A stretch of DNA of 64,000 nt from Dactylosporangium sp. AC04546 (GCF_022095675.1 NZ_JAHYSG010000008.1:62001-126000); one strand, 5' to 3'. Positions 24,186 through 33,394 are shown, numbered from the stretch's first letter. Numbers and translations are program-made. Notes: a model not told the origin generated them from the sequence alone.

Positions 24186-24206
24186 GCGCCGCCGATCGGG
24201 CGGCGC
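24186..24206. promoter_or_regulatory. hairpin/dyad in the leader of the lipoprotein gene
   Basis: GCGCCGCC and GGCGGCGC (8-bp arms, 5-nt loop GATCG) lie 26 bp upstream of the lipoprotein ATG. It could be an operator or a mRNA leader structure. Further upstream TTCCGTA occurs twice in direct orientation on the minus strand. No regulator is adjacent. Confidence 0.35.
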
Positions 24207-24292
24207 AACCGTTACGGAAGGTACGGAAGCGGCGGGCCGAAAACTGTCGCCGACCGGCCGCTGTGACGTACGACGGGCTGTCGGAAACAGGA

Positions 24293-25294
24293 TCACAGCA
24301 TGTCGTCGAGGACCCGCCGGGCGTTACGGCGGCCCAGCTCGTCGGGCTCGGCGGCGGCCCGCCCGCGCAGCAGCTTCGCGGTGGCCGGGTCCTCGGGCCA
24401 CCAGCGGGCGAGGGCCTCCCAGGCGCCGATCCGCACGGACACGTCCGGGTCGGCGAGGGCCCGCTCGCGCAGCAGCCGCCGCACGCCCCGCCCGTTGGTC
24501 CAGCCGGCGGCGAGGATCTCCAGGCAGGCGCGGCGCACGAGCGACGACGGGTCGCCGAGGGCCCGCTCGCGGACCAGCGCCACGACGCCGCGGCGGGCGC
24601 TGAACGGGCCGTGCGGGGCCCGTCCGGCGAGGGCCTCGACGGCGCAGCGGCGGACGAGGTCGGCCGGGTCGGCTCTGGCGCGCTCACGCAGCAGCGCCGC
24701 CGTGCCGGAGGCGCCGGGCCAGGCCTCCGCCAGCCGGAACACCGCCTCGTGCCGCACCGCGGCGTGCGGGTCGCCGGTCGCCCGACCGCGCACGTGCCGG
24801 CCCGCGCGCCGGTCGCCGGGCCACAGTTCGGCGACGGAGTGCACCACCTGGCGCCGCACGTTGTGGTCGGGGTCGGCCGCGCCGCGCGCCAGCAGCCAGG
24901 GCAGGTCACGCCAGGCGCGCGCGCAGGCAGCGGTGGCGTCGCGGCGGACCAACCAGTCGGGGTCCTCGGCGGCGCGGCGTTCGACCAGCGGCCGGACCGG
25001 CGGTTCGGCGGGCCGCAGCCGGGCGAGCTGGACGAGCGCCGTGCGCCGCAGGCCGCGGTCGGCGGCGCCGGTCACGATCTCGAACAGCCACTGCGTCGTC
25101 TCGAACTCGGCGAGGATCTCGACCGTCGCCTCCCGCACGTCCCCGTCGGGATCGGCGACGGCGCGGTCGCGCAGCAGCGCCCGTACGCCGGCGTCGGCGC
25201 GCCAGTCCCGGGCCAGCAGCCCGAGCGCCCGCCGGCGCTCCCACGGCTCCTCGGCCCCGATCGCCGTCTCGGCCAGGGCCTCCGGTCGGTCCAT
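24293..25294 (-). CDS. HEAT-repeat protein
   Basis: A 333-residue solenoid made almost wholly of ~32-residue HEAT-like repeats, each with an LLRERA-ADPD--VR--A-EALA--WP consensus: e.g. GVRALLRDRAVADPDGDVREATVEILAEF, GTAALLRERARADPADLVRRCAVEALAG, GVRRLLRERALADPDVSVRIGAWEALARWWPEDPATAKLLRGRAAAEPDELGRRNA. Such repeats bind proteins or nucleic acids. The gene sits next to the FHA-kinase/Clp operon, so it might be a scaffold for that system, but there is no overlap to prove it. Confidence 0.82.
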   Translation of the reverse strand: MDRPEALAETAIGAEEPWERRRALGLLARDWRADAGVRALLRDRAVADPDGDVREATVEILAEFETTQWLFEIVTGAADRGLRRTALVQLARLRPAEPPVRPLVERRAAEDPDWLVRRDATAACARAWRDLPWLLARGAADPDHNVRRQVVHSVAELWPGDRRAGRHVRGRATGDPHAAVRHEAVFRLAEAWPGASGTAALLRERARADPADLVRRCAVEALAGRAPHGPFSARRGVVALVRERALGDPSSLVRRACLEILAAGWTNGRGVRRLLRERALADPDVSVRIGAWEALARWWPEDPATAKLLRGRAAAEPDELGRRNARRVLDDML

Positions 25295-25433
25295 CGGGGT
25301 CAGCCCGTCGGCAGCCAGGAGCGCGGCCCGTCACTGCGGCCGTCGGCGGCGGACTCGGCCATCGAAGCGGGGAAAGATCGACGAACGTGGGCGGCGGGCG
25401 GCAGCAGCGCGGGCATGATGCCATCATGACCGT

Positions 25434-25610
25434 ATGTTGGACCTGCGGTTCGTCCCCGCCACGGCTGACGACGTCCCGGAGGTCCTCGCGGTCCTCGACC
25501 GCGCGGCGGCGCGGCTGTCCGCCGCGGGGATCCGGCAGTGGCCGGAGCGGTTCGCGGCCGAGGCCGGCGGCGACCGCACGCTGGTGAGCCGCTACGAGCT
25601 GGCGCTGTAG
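25434..25610 (+). pseudogene. GNAT acetyltransferase with internal deletion
   Basis: A 58-codon frame, MLDLRFVPATADDVPEVLAV, then AAARLSAAGIRQWPERF, which is the N-terminal segment of a GNAT family described by AARWLxxxGIxQWP, joined directly to GGDRTLVSRYELAL and stop, which looks like a GNAT C-terminus. The acetyl-CoA-binding core is absent. I infer a deletion of the middle of the gene. Its 3' end overlaps the kinase gene end on the other strand. A small dyad CATGAT-GCC-ATCATG lies five bases upstream. Confidence 0.55.
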
Positions 25611-26866
25611 CCGAGGAGGGCTTCGCGCAGGGCCGTGGCGGTGGGCAGGGAACTGGGCTCGCGCAGGGCCTCGTCGACGACCTCGGCCAACGGCTGCGGG
25701 ACGCCGGGGGCGCGGCGGCGCAGCGGTACCGCATCCGTCTGGAGAATGATCTGCCACGGGTCGCGGCCCGGTGGGAAGTCGCGCGGGTGGGTGCCCGTCA
25801 GGGTCCGGTAGAGGCAGGCGGCCAGGGCCCACACGTCCACGGCCGGCGTGGCGTCGCGGAAGTTCACCACCTGCTGGCGGGGCAGGTAGTACGGCTTGCC
25901 CGCCGTGGCGCCGGTGCGGGTAAGGCCGCTCAGGCCGGCCTGGTCGAACGCCTTCGCGAGGCCGAAGTCGGCGACCTTCAGCGTGCCGTCGTGCAGGAGG
26001 AGGTTGTGCGGGCTGAGGTCGCGGTGGACCACGCCCTTGGTGTGGGCGTGCTCCAGACCCTCCAGGGCCTGCACCGCGAGGCGGACGGCGTCGGCGGGAG
26101 CGAGGCGGCCGCCGCGGCGGGTCAGGTGGTCGGCCAGGTTGCCGCCGTCGCAGTACTCCGTCGTGAAGTAGAACGTGCCGTCGGCGAAGCCGGCGTCGTG
26201 CAGCGTGGCGATGTTCGGGTGGCGCAGCGACCGGGTCACCACGATCTCGCGCAGGAAGCGGGTCCGGGCCGTGGCGCTGGCCGCGACGCGGGGGAGCATC
26301 ACCTTCAGCGCGACCTCCTGGCCGGTGGTCTCGTGCCGGGCGAGGTACACCGCGCCCATCCCGCCGCGGCCGAGCTCGCGCAGGCGGACGTACCCGGCGA
26401 CCGGGGCCAGGTCGCGCCGGCCGCTGCGGGCCAGGCGCAGCAGCAGCTCGGCCGCGATCTCCGGTTCGTCCGGGGACAGGGACTGCGACAGGGACTCCGA
26501 GAGGGACTCGGTCGACCGGCCGCGGATCTCGACCCGCAAGACGGTCCGGCCGAGGCGGATCTCGTCGCCGTCGGCCAGGTCGCGCTCGGGGAAGGACAGC
26601 GCGGCGGCATCCGCCGGGGACTGGCCCGGGGCCCGCTGGCCGATCTTCTCGCCGTTGACGTAGGTGCCGTTGAGGCTGCCGAAGTCGCGGATGCGCACGG
26701 CGGGCGGGTTGATGTCGAGCAGGCAGTGGTGCCGGGAGACGGTGCGGTGGTGCTCGTCGTTCGGCAGGCGCGGCGAGCAGTCGGCGGCCCGGCCGAGGAC
26801 GCGGGTGGTCCGCTCGGCGAAGACGAACTCCTGCCCGCTGTCGAGGCGTCGCAACGTGACCGTCAC
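25592..26866 (-). CDS. FHA-domain Ser/Thr protein kinase
   Basis: A 424-residue kinase. N-terminal FHA (residues ~8-100: RVLGRAAD, TVSRHHCLLD, RDFGSLNGTYVN), a Ser/Glu-rich linker (STESLSESLSQSLSPDE), then a Hanks kinase with GRGGMGAVYLA, VALKVM, HRDLSPHNLLL, KVADFGLAKAF. As in the 4.1-kb paralogue the APE motif is replaced (GKPYYLPRQQVVNF), and the zinc ribbon of the paralogue is missing. Start is GTG overlapping the stop of the Clp gene (GTGA). Last gene of a four-gene operon; FHA plus kinase suggests recognition of phosphothreonines made by the upstream kinase-WD40 protein. Confidence 0.88.
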   Translation of the reverse strand: MTVTLRRLDSGQEFVFAERTTRVLGRAADCSPRLPNDEHHRTVSRHHCLLDINPPAVRIRDFGSLNGTYVNGEKIGQRAPGQSPADAAALSFPERDLADGDEIRLGRTVLRVEIRGRSTESLSESLSQSLSPDEPEIAAELLLRLARSGRRDLAPVAGYVRLRELGRGGMGAVYLARHETTGQEVALKVMLPRVAASATARTRFLREIVVTRSLRHPNIATLHDAGFADGTFYFTTEYCDGGNLADHLTRRGGRLAPADAVRLAVQALEGLEHAHTKGVVHRDLSPHNLLLHDGTLKVADFGLAKAFDQAGLSGLTRTGATAGKPYYLPRQQVVNFRDATPAVDVWALAACLYRTLTGTHPRDFPPGRDPWQIILQTDAVPLRRRAPGVPQPLAEVVDEALREPSSLPTATALREALLGYSASS

Positions 26867-29166
26867 CGGGTGGTCCACGCGAGCTCCTCGCCGGCGGCGT
26901 CGACCCGCACGGCCGCGCCGTCCTGGACCCGGCCGGTCAGCAGGGCCCGGCCCAGCGGTACCACCAGAAGCCGGTCGACGGCCTGCTCCAGCGCGCGGGC
27001 GCCGGAGCGCTCGGCGACGGCCCGGCCCACGAGCAGGTCGTAGGCGGCGTCGGTCAGGTCGAGGGTGACCGCCCGGCCGGTCAGCCGGGCCGCGACGCGC
27101 TCGACCAGCTTGGCGGCGACCCGGCGCAGCTCGCGCTCGGTCAGCGGGTCGAACACGACGACCCGCCCGATCCGGCCGAGCAGCTCCGGCCGCAGGTGCC
27201 GGCGCAGCGCGGCCATGACCTGAGGCGCCGCGGCCGCCGCGTTGAAGCCGGCCGGCTCGCCGCGCTCGCTGCCGAGGTTGGTGGTGAGGATGACGACCGT
27301 CTCGGTGAACGAGACCCGCCGGCCCTGGGCGTCGGTGAGCTGCCCCTCGTCGAAGATCTGCAGGAACACGTCGAGGACCTCCGGGTGCGCCTTCTCCACC
27401 TCGTCGAACAGCACGACGCTGTGCGGGTGGTCGCGCAGCGGGCCGGAGAGCTGGCCGTCGCGGTCGTGGCCGACGTACCCGGGCGGTGCGCCGAGCAGCC
27501 GCGACACCGCGTGCCGCTCCTGGTACTCCGACATGTCGATGCGGATCAGCCGCCGCTCGTCGTCGAACAGCGCCTCGGCGAGCGCCTTGGCCAGCTCGGT
27601 CTTGCCCGTGCCGGTCGGCCCGGCGAACAGGAACACGCCGACGGGGCGGCGCGGGTCGCCGAGCCCGGCCCGGGCGGTGCGAATCGCGTCGGCGACGGCG
27701 GCGACCGCCTCCTGCTGGCCGACGACCCGGCGGCGCAGGTCCTCCTCCAGCCCGAGCAGGCGCTCCGCCTCGCCCGCGGTGACCCGCTGTACCGGAAGAC
27801 CGGCCCGTTCGGCGACGGCGGCGGCGATCTCGTCCGGCCCGACGAACAGGGGCTTCGTGTCGTCGGGGCTGAGCGTGCGGATGCGCGCCGCCGCGCAGGC
27901 CTGGTCCACGAGGTCGATGGCCTTGTCCGGCAGCCGCAATTCCGGGAGGTACCGCAGCGCGAGGTCGACGGCCGCCGCGGGCACACCGCCGGCGATCTCG
28001 ACGCCGTGCTGCCCGGCGAGCCGCCCGCGCAGCCCCTCGAGGATCTCGACCGCCTCGGTGCGGGTCGGCTCCTCGACCCGGACCAGCTGGAACCGCCGCC
28101 GCAGGGCGGGGTCCTGCTCGATGCTGCGCCGGTACTCGGCGGGCGTGGTCGCGCCGATGCAGCGCACCTCGCCGCGGGCCAGCGCCGGCTTGAGGATGTC
28201 GGCGGCGGTGAGCACGGTGTGGACCTCGTCGATGAACAGGATCAGGCCGGGGGTGTCGCGCGCCTCGCCGAGGACGGCCAGCATCCGCTCCTCGAGCTCG
28301 CCGCGGTACTTGGTGCCGGCGACGAGGGCGCTCATCGTCAGCTCGACGATCCGGGCGCCGGCCAGGGGTTTCGGGGCGTCCGGCTGGGCGAGGAGGTGCG
28401 CGAGGCCCTCGACGATGCCGGTCTTGCCGACGCCGGCCTCGCCGACCAGGACCGGGTTGGCCTTGCGCTGCTGGACCAGGGCGCGGGCCAGGGCGAGCAG
28501 CTCGCCGCGGCGGCCGATGAGCGGCGGGAGGCGGTCCTCGCGGGCCAGGCGGGTCAGGTCGCGGCCGTACCGGTCGAGGAAGGGCGTGTCCGGTGTGCCG
28601 GGGAAGAACGCCGAGAGCGGGTCCGGGACGCCGAGGCGGTCGAACACCTCCCGGCACGGCGGGGTGGGGGACTCCAGGACCGCTCGCAGCAACGCCACCG
28701 CGCCGGCCGGTTCGTCACCGGCGAGTTCGCCGGCCCGGGCGAAGGCGCGGCGCGCGCCCCGGTCCCGGTGGGGGACGGCACCGCCGGGTGGAGGCCCGGC
28801 GGCGGGCTCGGCACCGCCTCGGCCTGCATCGCGGTCGTGGTCCCGCGCGGGCTCGGCACCGTCTCGGCCGGCATCGCGGTCGTGGTCCCGCGAGGGCCCG
28901 GCATCAGACGACGCCAGGGCGCGGCGCAACCGGCGGCGCAGGCGGTCGGGGTCGACGCCGGCCCGCTCGAAGCAGCCGCGCAGGGCCGCCGCGTCCGTCT
29001 CCACGGCCTTTCGCGGTAGCGTGGCCGGCACGCCGAGATCGGCCCCGCACAGCTTGCTCAGCCCGAGCAGCAGGTGCCCCGGCTCGACCTGCGCCGCGCG
29101 GCCCGCCCGCGCCTCGATCCGGGCGATGCCGAGGACGAGCGCCACCCCGTCGCCGTACCTCCTCAC
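26863..29166 (-). CDS. Clp/Hsp100 double-AAA+ unfoldase (ClpA/ClpC-like, no middle domain)
   Basis: A ~767-residue ATPase. A degenerate Clp N domain (EPGHLLLGLSKLCGADL) and an Arg/Asp-rich linker lead to AAA-1 with GEAGVGKTGIVEGL and LILFIDEVH, then AAA-2 with GPTGTGKTELAKALAEAL, SVVLFDEVEKAHPEVLDVFL and the C-terminal D2-small domain. D1 and D2 are joined without the ClpB/ClpC coiled-coil middle domain. At the place of the ClpP-docking [LIV]G[FL] loop there is PAGFNA, so ClpP partnership is doubtful. GTG start overlaps the upstream stop (GTGA); a second GTG seven codons later follows an AGGAGG. Likely remodels or disassembles a phospho-regulated assembly encoded by the operon. Confidence 0.85.
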   Translation of the reverse strand: MRRYGDGVALVLGIARIEARAGRAAQVEPGHLLLGLSKLCGADLGVPATLPRKAVETDAAALRGCFERAGVDPDRLRRRLRRALASSDAGPSRDHDRDAGRDGAEPARDHDRDAGRGGAEPAAGPPPGGAVPHRDRGARRAFARAGELAGDEPAGAVALLRAVLESPTPPCREVFDRLGVPDPLSAFFPGTPDTPFLDRYGRDLTRLAREDRLPPLIGRRGELLALARALVQQRKANPVLVGEAGVGKTGIVEGLAHLLAQPDAPKPLAGARIVELTMSALVAGTKYRGELEERMLAVLGEARDTPGLILFIDEVHTVLTAADILKPALARGEVRCIGATTPAEYRRSIEQDPALRRRFQLVRVEEPTRTEAVEILEGLRGRLAGQHGVEIAGGVPAAAVDLALRYLPELRLPDKAIDLVDQACAAARIRTLSPDDTKPLFVGPDEIAAAVAERAGLPVQRVTAGEAERLLGLEEDLRRRVVGQQEAVAAVADAIRTARAGLGDPRRPVGVFLFAGPTGTGKTELAKALAEALFDDERRLIRIDMSEYQERHAVSRLLGAPPGYVGHDRDGQLSGPLRDHPHSVVLFDEVEKAHPEVLDVFLQIFDEGQLTDAQGRRVSFTETVVILTTNLGSERGEPAGFNAAAAAPQVMAALRRHLRPELLGRIGRVVVFDPLTERELRRVAAKLVERVAARLTGRAVTLDLTDAAYDLLVGRAVAERSGARALEQAVDRLLVVPLGRALLTGRVQDGAAVRVDAAGEELAWTTR
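28804..28893 (-). repeat. 45-bp tandem duplication in the Clp linker
   Basis: Two adjacent 45-bp units (28804-28848 and 28849-28893) differ at only about three positions. They encode two 15-residue copies of RDHDRDAGR-GAEPA in the linker between the Clp N domain and AAA-1. The phase-preserving length and near identity point to a recent duplication. Confidence 0.85.
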
Positions 29167-32100
29167 CGGACGGCCAGCTCCCAGTCGAGCTCCCACAGCC
29201 GGGCCGTCGCGTCGCCGATGTCCCACGACAGCACGGTGTGCCCGGCCGCGGAGACCGCGACGCCGCCGACGCCCTTGCGGTGCCCTTCGAGGATCTGCAG
29301 GCAGGTGCCGGTGCCGACGTCCCACACCCGGACGGTGGCGTCCCAGCCGGACGACACCGCGAACCGGCCGTCGGTGGTGAACCGGATCGTGTTCGGCTCG
29401 TGCCGCCAGTGGCTGTCGAACTCCCGGACGCGCTCGCCGGTCGCGACGTCCCACAGCCGGATCGCCCGGTCGCCGTAGCCGCCGCTGGTGAGCGCGAACC
29501 GCCCGTCGGGGCTCAGGGACATCGACGTGATCACGCCCCGGTGCGCGGCGATGGTGCGCAGCTCCCGGCCGCTGCCGAGGTCGGCCAGGCGGACGGCGCC
29601 GTCGTGCCCGGCCGACGCGACGAGGCGGCCGGCCGGGTCGGCCCACACGTCGGTGACGCCGGCGCTGCTGCCGTGCCGCCGCTCGGTGTGCGCGTCGACC
29701 GTCCACCGCGGCTCTCCGGTCGCGAGATTCCACAGTTGTACCGCGCCGCCCCACGCGCCGACGAGGGCGTGCCCGCCGCCGGGGGCGAAGCGCAGCGAGT
29801 GGGCGTTGTGGGCGTTGCCGGTCAGCTCCTGGAGGCACTCGCCGCTCGCGACGTCCCACAGCCGCACGGTGTGGTCGCCGCAGCCGGCGAGGATCTGCCG
29901 GCCGTCGGCGCTCAGGCTCACCGCCGAGGCCGGGTGGTCGCGCACGGTGGTGTCGATGACCCGCAGGCAGCTGCCGCCGCCGAGCTCCCACACCCGGATC
30001 GTGCTGTCGGAGCCGGCCGTCACGGCGAGCCGGCCGTCGCGGGAGATGTCGGCCGCGTACACCGGGCCGGTCGTGAGCGTCCGCGTTGGCCAGGCGGCGC
30101 GCAGCCCGGTCCGGGTCGTCGAGCCGGCGAGGGCCCGCCAGGCGGTGAGGACGCGCGGCGCCCGCTCGTACCCGGGCGTCGAACGCACCCGGGTCAGCAG
30201 GTCCAGCGCCCGCGGCCGGTCGCCGGCGGCGAGCGCCTGCTCCGCCTCGTCGACCTGGGCCTCGACCTGCGCCCGCAGCCGGTGCAGCTCGCCGTGCGGG
30301 CGCGGCCGGCTCAGCTGCGGCGCCGCCTGGTAGCCGCCGGGCATCGTCCACTGCCGGACCAGGTTGTCGGCGCTCACCGAGAGCCCGGAGCGGGCGGGCT
30401 CGTCGAGCACGACGGCGTGGACCTCGATGTAGTCGGCGGGGCCGCGGAGGGTACGCCGGCAGGAACCGGTCTCGGCGTCCCACCACCGGACCGTGGAGTC
30501 CTCGCTGCCGGACATCAGCGAGCGCCCGTCCGCGCTGAGCGCGAGCGCGTGCACCGCGGCGGTGTGGCCGGTGAGCGTCCGCACGCACTTGCCGGCCATC
30601 AGGTCCCAGACGCGGATCGTCCCGTCGTGCGCCGCACTGGTGACCACCGTGCGCCAGTCGGCGCTGACGCAGAGCGCGGTCACCGACTGCGGCTCGGCGG
30701 CGTCGCCGGTCTGCGAGCCGCGCAGCTTCTCCGGGCTCCACACCCGGATCCGGCTGCTGTCGGCGAAGAGCGCCAGCCGGCCGTCGCCGGTCAGCTCGAT
30801 CGCCGCGCCGAAGCTGCCGCGGTGCAGCACCGTGCGGCGGCCGGTGCCCAGGTCCCACAGCGCCACCAGGCCGTCGCCGGCCCACAGCACGAACCGGCCG
30901 TCGTCGCTGACCCGCACGGCGCAGTCGAGCAGCTGCTTGCGGTCGTGCGGCGGCGTGTCGAGCGCCCGCGGGGGGCGGCCGCCGGTCAGGTCCCAGACCC
31001 GGATCGTGTCGTCCTCGTCGGCCGACACCCCGAACCGGCCCTTCGGGCTGATGCCCACGGCCAGGACGATCCCGGTGTGGCCCTCGAAGGTCCGCCGGCA
31101 CCGGCCGGTCCGCACGTCCCACAGCCGCACCTTGGTGTCGTGGCTGCCGGTCAGGGCCGTCCGCGGGCCGGGGGCGACGTGGATCGGGTTCGCCGGCACC
31201 CGCATGCGGCCCAGCGCCTTGGCGACCTTCCACAGCTCCATGGCCTCCGACTGCCAGGTCATGGCCGCGGTCTCGGCACCGCGGGCGTGCACGGCCTGCC
31301 CGGACCGCGCCGCGGACAGCGTCGCCTGCACCTCCGGCTCGCCCGGGGCGTCGCGGGCCAGGCCGTCGAGCAGCTCGCCGGCCGCGCCGAGGTCGCCGCG
31401 CTCCAGCTGCACCTGGGCGAGGCGCAGCCGGGCCGGCCAGGGGTCGCCGGTGCTGGCCCGGACCCGGTCGAGCCGCGCGACGAGGTCCTCGTCGGTGATC
31501 GCCCCGCCGCGCCACCGGGTCAGGCCCGAGTTGTAGGTCGCCGGCAGGTGCTGCGGGTCGGCCGCCAGGGCCTCCTCGAACGCCTTGGCCGCCTCGTCCG
31601 GCCGGTCGAGGTCGAGCAGCGACAGCGCCCGGTTGTTGAGCTCGTCGGCGCGCAGGTCGGCGGCGACCGGGGCCGGCCGCGGGTACTCCCGGCCGGTCAG
31701 CCGCTCGGAGATGCCCGCGAGCTCGGCGGCGACGACGGCCATCGAGCCGGGCCGGTCGGCCGGCGCCGCGGCCAGGCAACGGCCGAGCAGGCCGGCCAGG
31801 TCGGGCGGCAGGTCCGGCAGCCCGCCGCCGGGGCGGTGCGCCGCGAGCGCCGCGCCGGCCACCGGGCCGGCGACCCAGCTGATCCCGCCGGTGAACATCT
31901 CGAGGACGGAGACGGCGAAGCTGTACACGTCGGTGCGCCGGCCCAGCGGCAGCCGCTCGGCCTGTTCGGGCGAGGCGTAGGCGGTGGTCATGCCGCCGCC
32001 GCCCGGCACGAGGACGCTCACGCCCGGCGGCGCGTCCCCCGGCGGCGGCGCGTCGACCGTCCGGACGCGGGCCAGGCCGAAGTCGGTGATCTTGGCGGTG

Positions 32101-32576
32101 ACGGCGTCGCCCACCGGCTCCAGCAGGACATTGCCCGGCTTGACGTCACGGTGGACCAGGCCGCGGCCGTGCGCGTGCTCCAGGCCCCATGCGGTCTGGA
32201 TGGCGATGTCGATGATGCGGGCCACGACGGTGTCGTTGTCGCCGTGGTACAGGCGGCGGTCGTCGATCCAGTCGCGCAGGCTCCCGCCCTCGACGTACTC
32301 GGCGAAGACCCGCGGCACGCCGTCGAGCACCCGCACGTAGAAGCAGCTGCACACGTGCGGGTGCAGGCCGAGCGACACCCAGGTCTCGGCCTCGTCGACG
32401 AACTGGTCGCGGTGCTCCGGCCGGCGCAGGAGCTCCGGGCGGGGGCTCTTCACCGCGAGGTCGATGTCCCACTCGAGGTGGCGCGCGCGGTACACGACAC
32501 CCATGCCGCCGTGCTCGTGCACCTTGAGGATCCGGTAGCGCTCGTCGACGACGTCGCCGACCCGCCACTCAGCCAT
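29163..32576 (-). CDS. Ser/Thr kinase - TPR - WD40 double propeller
   Basis: A 1137-residue soluble protein. Kinase domain (1-~275): EHGGMGVVYRA, LAVKSP, HRDVKPGNVLL, KITDFGLARV and a normal AYASPEQ. A TPR-like region (~310-420) includes PDEAAKAFEEALAADPQHLPATYNSGL. Then about a dozen WD40 repeats in two blocks (~455-745 and ~845-1137) separated by a helical hairpin (AEQALAAGDRPRALDLLTRVR); typical repeats are TLTGHTAAVHALALSADGR and IRVWDL. It overlaps the upstream FHA gene by 8 bp and the Clp gene by GTGA. The propellers probably read an intracellular ligand or complex, tuning kinase output to the FHA partners on either side. Confidence 0.92.
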   Translation of the reverse strand: MAEWRVGDVVDERYRILKVHEHGGMGVVYRARHLEWDIDLAVKSPRPELLRRPEHRDQFVDEAETWVSLGLHPHVCSCFYVRVLDGVPRVFAEYVEGGSLRDWIDDRRLYHGDNDTVVARIIDIAIQTAWGLEHAHGRGLVHRDVKPGNVLLEPVGDAVTAKITDFGLARVRTVDAPPPGDAPPGVSVLVPGGGGMTTAYASPEQAERLPLGRRTDVYSFAVSVLEMFTGGISWVAGPVAGAALAAHRPGGGLPDLPPDLAGLLGRCLAAAPADRPGSMAVVAAELAGISERLTGREYPRPAPVAADLRADELNNRALSLLDLDRPDEAAKAFEEALAADPQHLPATYNSGLTRWRGGAITDEDLVARLDRVRASTGDPWPARLRLAQVQLERGDLGAAGELLDGLARDAPGEPEVQATLSAARSGQAVHARGAETAAMTWQSEAMELWKVAKALGRMRVPANPIHVAPGPRTALTGSHDTKVRLWDVRTGRCRRTFEGHTGIVLAVGISPKGRFGVSADEDDTIRVWDLTGGRPPRALDTPPHDRKQLLDCAVRVSDDGRFVLWAGDGLVALWDLGTGRRTVLHRGSFGAAIELTGDGRLALFADSSRIRVWSPEKLRGSQTGDAAEPQSVTALCVSADWRTVVTSAAHDGTIRVWDLMAGKCVRTLTGHTAAVHALALSADGRSLMSGSEDSTVRWWDAETGSCRRTLRGPADYIEVHAVVLDEPARSGLSVSADNLVRQWTMPGGYQAAPQLSRPRPHGELHRLRAQVEAQVDEAEQALAAGDRPRALDLLTRVRSTPGYERAPRVLTAWRALAGSTTRTGLRAAWPTRTLTTGPVYAADISRDGRLAVTAGSDSTIRVWELGGGSCLRVIDTTVRDHPASAVSLSADGRQILAGCGDHTVRLWDVASGECLQELTGNAHNAHSLRFAPGGGHALVGAWGGAVQLWNLATGEPRWTVDAHTERRHGSSAGVTDVWADPAGRLVASAGHDGAVRLADLGSGRELRTIAAHRGVITSMSLSPDGRFALTSGGYGDRAIRLWDVATGERVREFDSHWRHEPNTIRFTTDGRFAVSSGWDATVRVWDVGTGTCLQILEGHRKGVGGVAVSAAGHTVLSWDIGDATARLWELDWELAVR

Positions 32577-33354
32577 CGTCGCCGTCCAGCAGTCGCAGGT
32601 CCTCGGGCATCAGCGTGGTGGTGCGCAGCAGGGCCAGGATCAGGTTGTGGTTGAGCGTGTTGCCGACCGGCTCGCCGACGCCGTCCTCGCGGCGGATGCC
32701 GGCGATCGGGTCGCTGCCGCCGGACAGCCGCTCGCGCACCGCGCCGACGATGTGGGCGGCGGTCTTCGGCGTCCACTCCCGGCCGGCGGCGACCCGGGTC
32801 AGGTCGTCCGCCACCTGCTTCCAGGAGACGGGCTGCGGATGGCGTTCCTGGCGCAGGTACCGCTGGGCGAGCACGGTGAGCACCAGCCGCTCGACCGGGC
32901 TGAGGTCGTAGACGTCGGGCGGGCTGGTGCGCGCGTGCTGCCCGGCGTCGGGGCCGGTGCGGGGGGCCCCGACGAGGTGCAGCTCCAGCAGGTGCGTGCG
33001 GCCCTTCGAGGAGTCGATGAACAGCGGCGTGTAGCCGGGCTCGACCGGCGACTCGTGGCCGGACAGCAGCAGGGCGTCGCCGGGGAAGCGGATCGGCAGC
33101 CGCCCCCGGTTGGCGATCCACCACTCGCTGCCGTCGCAGGTGAGCACGCCGTGCAGCCGGCTGACGTGCGGATCGCCGACCCCGACGGCGACGTGGACGT
33201 CGTCGCGCTCCCGCCCGAAGTGCAGGGTGAACGTCCGCGGCGGCACGGCGAACCCGCCGCCGGCGGCGAGCGCGAACAGCGTGCCCGGTGGCGCGGGCGG
33301 CACCCCGCCGGCCAGGCTGCGCATGGAGGCCGGCAGCATCTGCGGCACGAACAT
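32569..33354 (-). CDS. FHA-domain protein with C-terminal helical (wHTH-like) region
   Basis: A 261-residue protein. The N-terminal ~110 residues look like an FHA domain (LHFGRERDDVHVAVGVGDPHVSRLHGVLTCDGSEWWIANRGRLPIRF: GR, SRLH and N-R as phosphopeptide contacts). The C-terminal half, DLSPVERLVLTVLAQRYLRQE...SWKQVADDLTRV...TPKTAAHIVGAVRERL, resembles a winged-helix. AAGGGAG five nt upstream selects the ATG at 33354. First gene of the operon; likely the phospho-dependent sensor or transcriptional output of the adjacent kinase. Confidence 0.82.
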   Translation of the reverse strand: MFVPQMLPASMRSLAGGVPPAPPGTLFALAAGGGFAVPPRTFTLHFGRERDDVHVAVGVGDPHVSRLHGVLTCDGSEWWIANRGRLPIRFPGDALLLSGHESPVEPGYTPLFIDSSKGRTHLLELHLVGAPRTGPDAGQHARTSPPDVYDLSPVERLVLTVLAQRYLRQERHPQPVSWKQVADDLTRVAAGREWTPKTAAHIVGAVRERLSGGSDPIAGIRREDGVGEPVGNTLNHNLILALLRTTTLMPEDLRLLDGDDG

Positions 33355-33394
33355 GCACACTCCCTTCGTCGGCGGCAGGCTAGCGGCGCCGCGC

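Noticed and set aside
26863..31779. A single 1638-residue Clp fusion protein read through from the WD40 gene
   Set aside because: Its N-terminal 870 residues are a shadow frame of the kinase-WD40 gene; the true Clp starts at the GTGA overlap at 29166.
25592..33354. Type VI secretion or contractile injection locus
   Set aside because: Kinase, FHA and Clp are present but no sheath, tube, baseplate or TssB/C-like protein occurs anywhere in the window.
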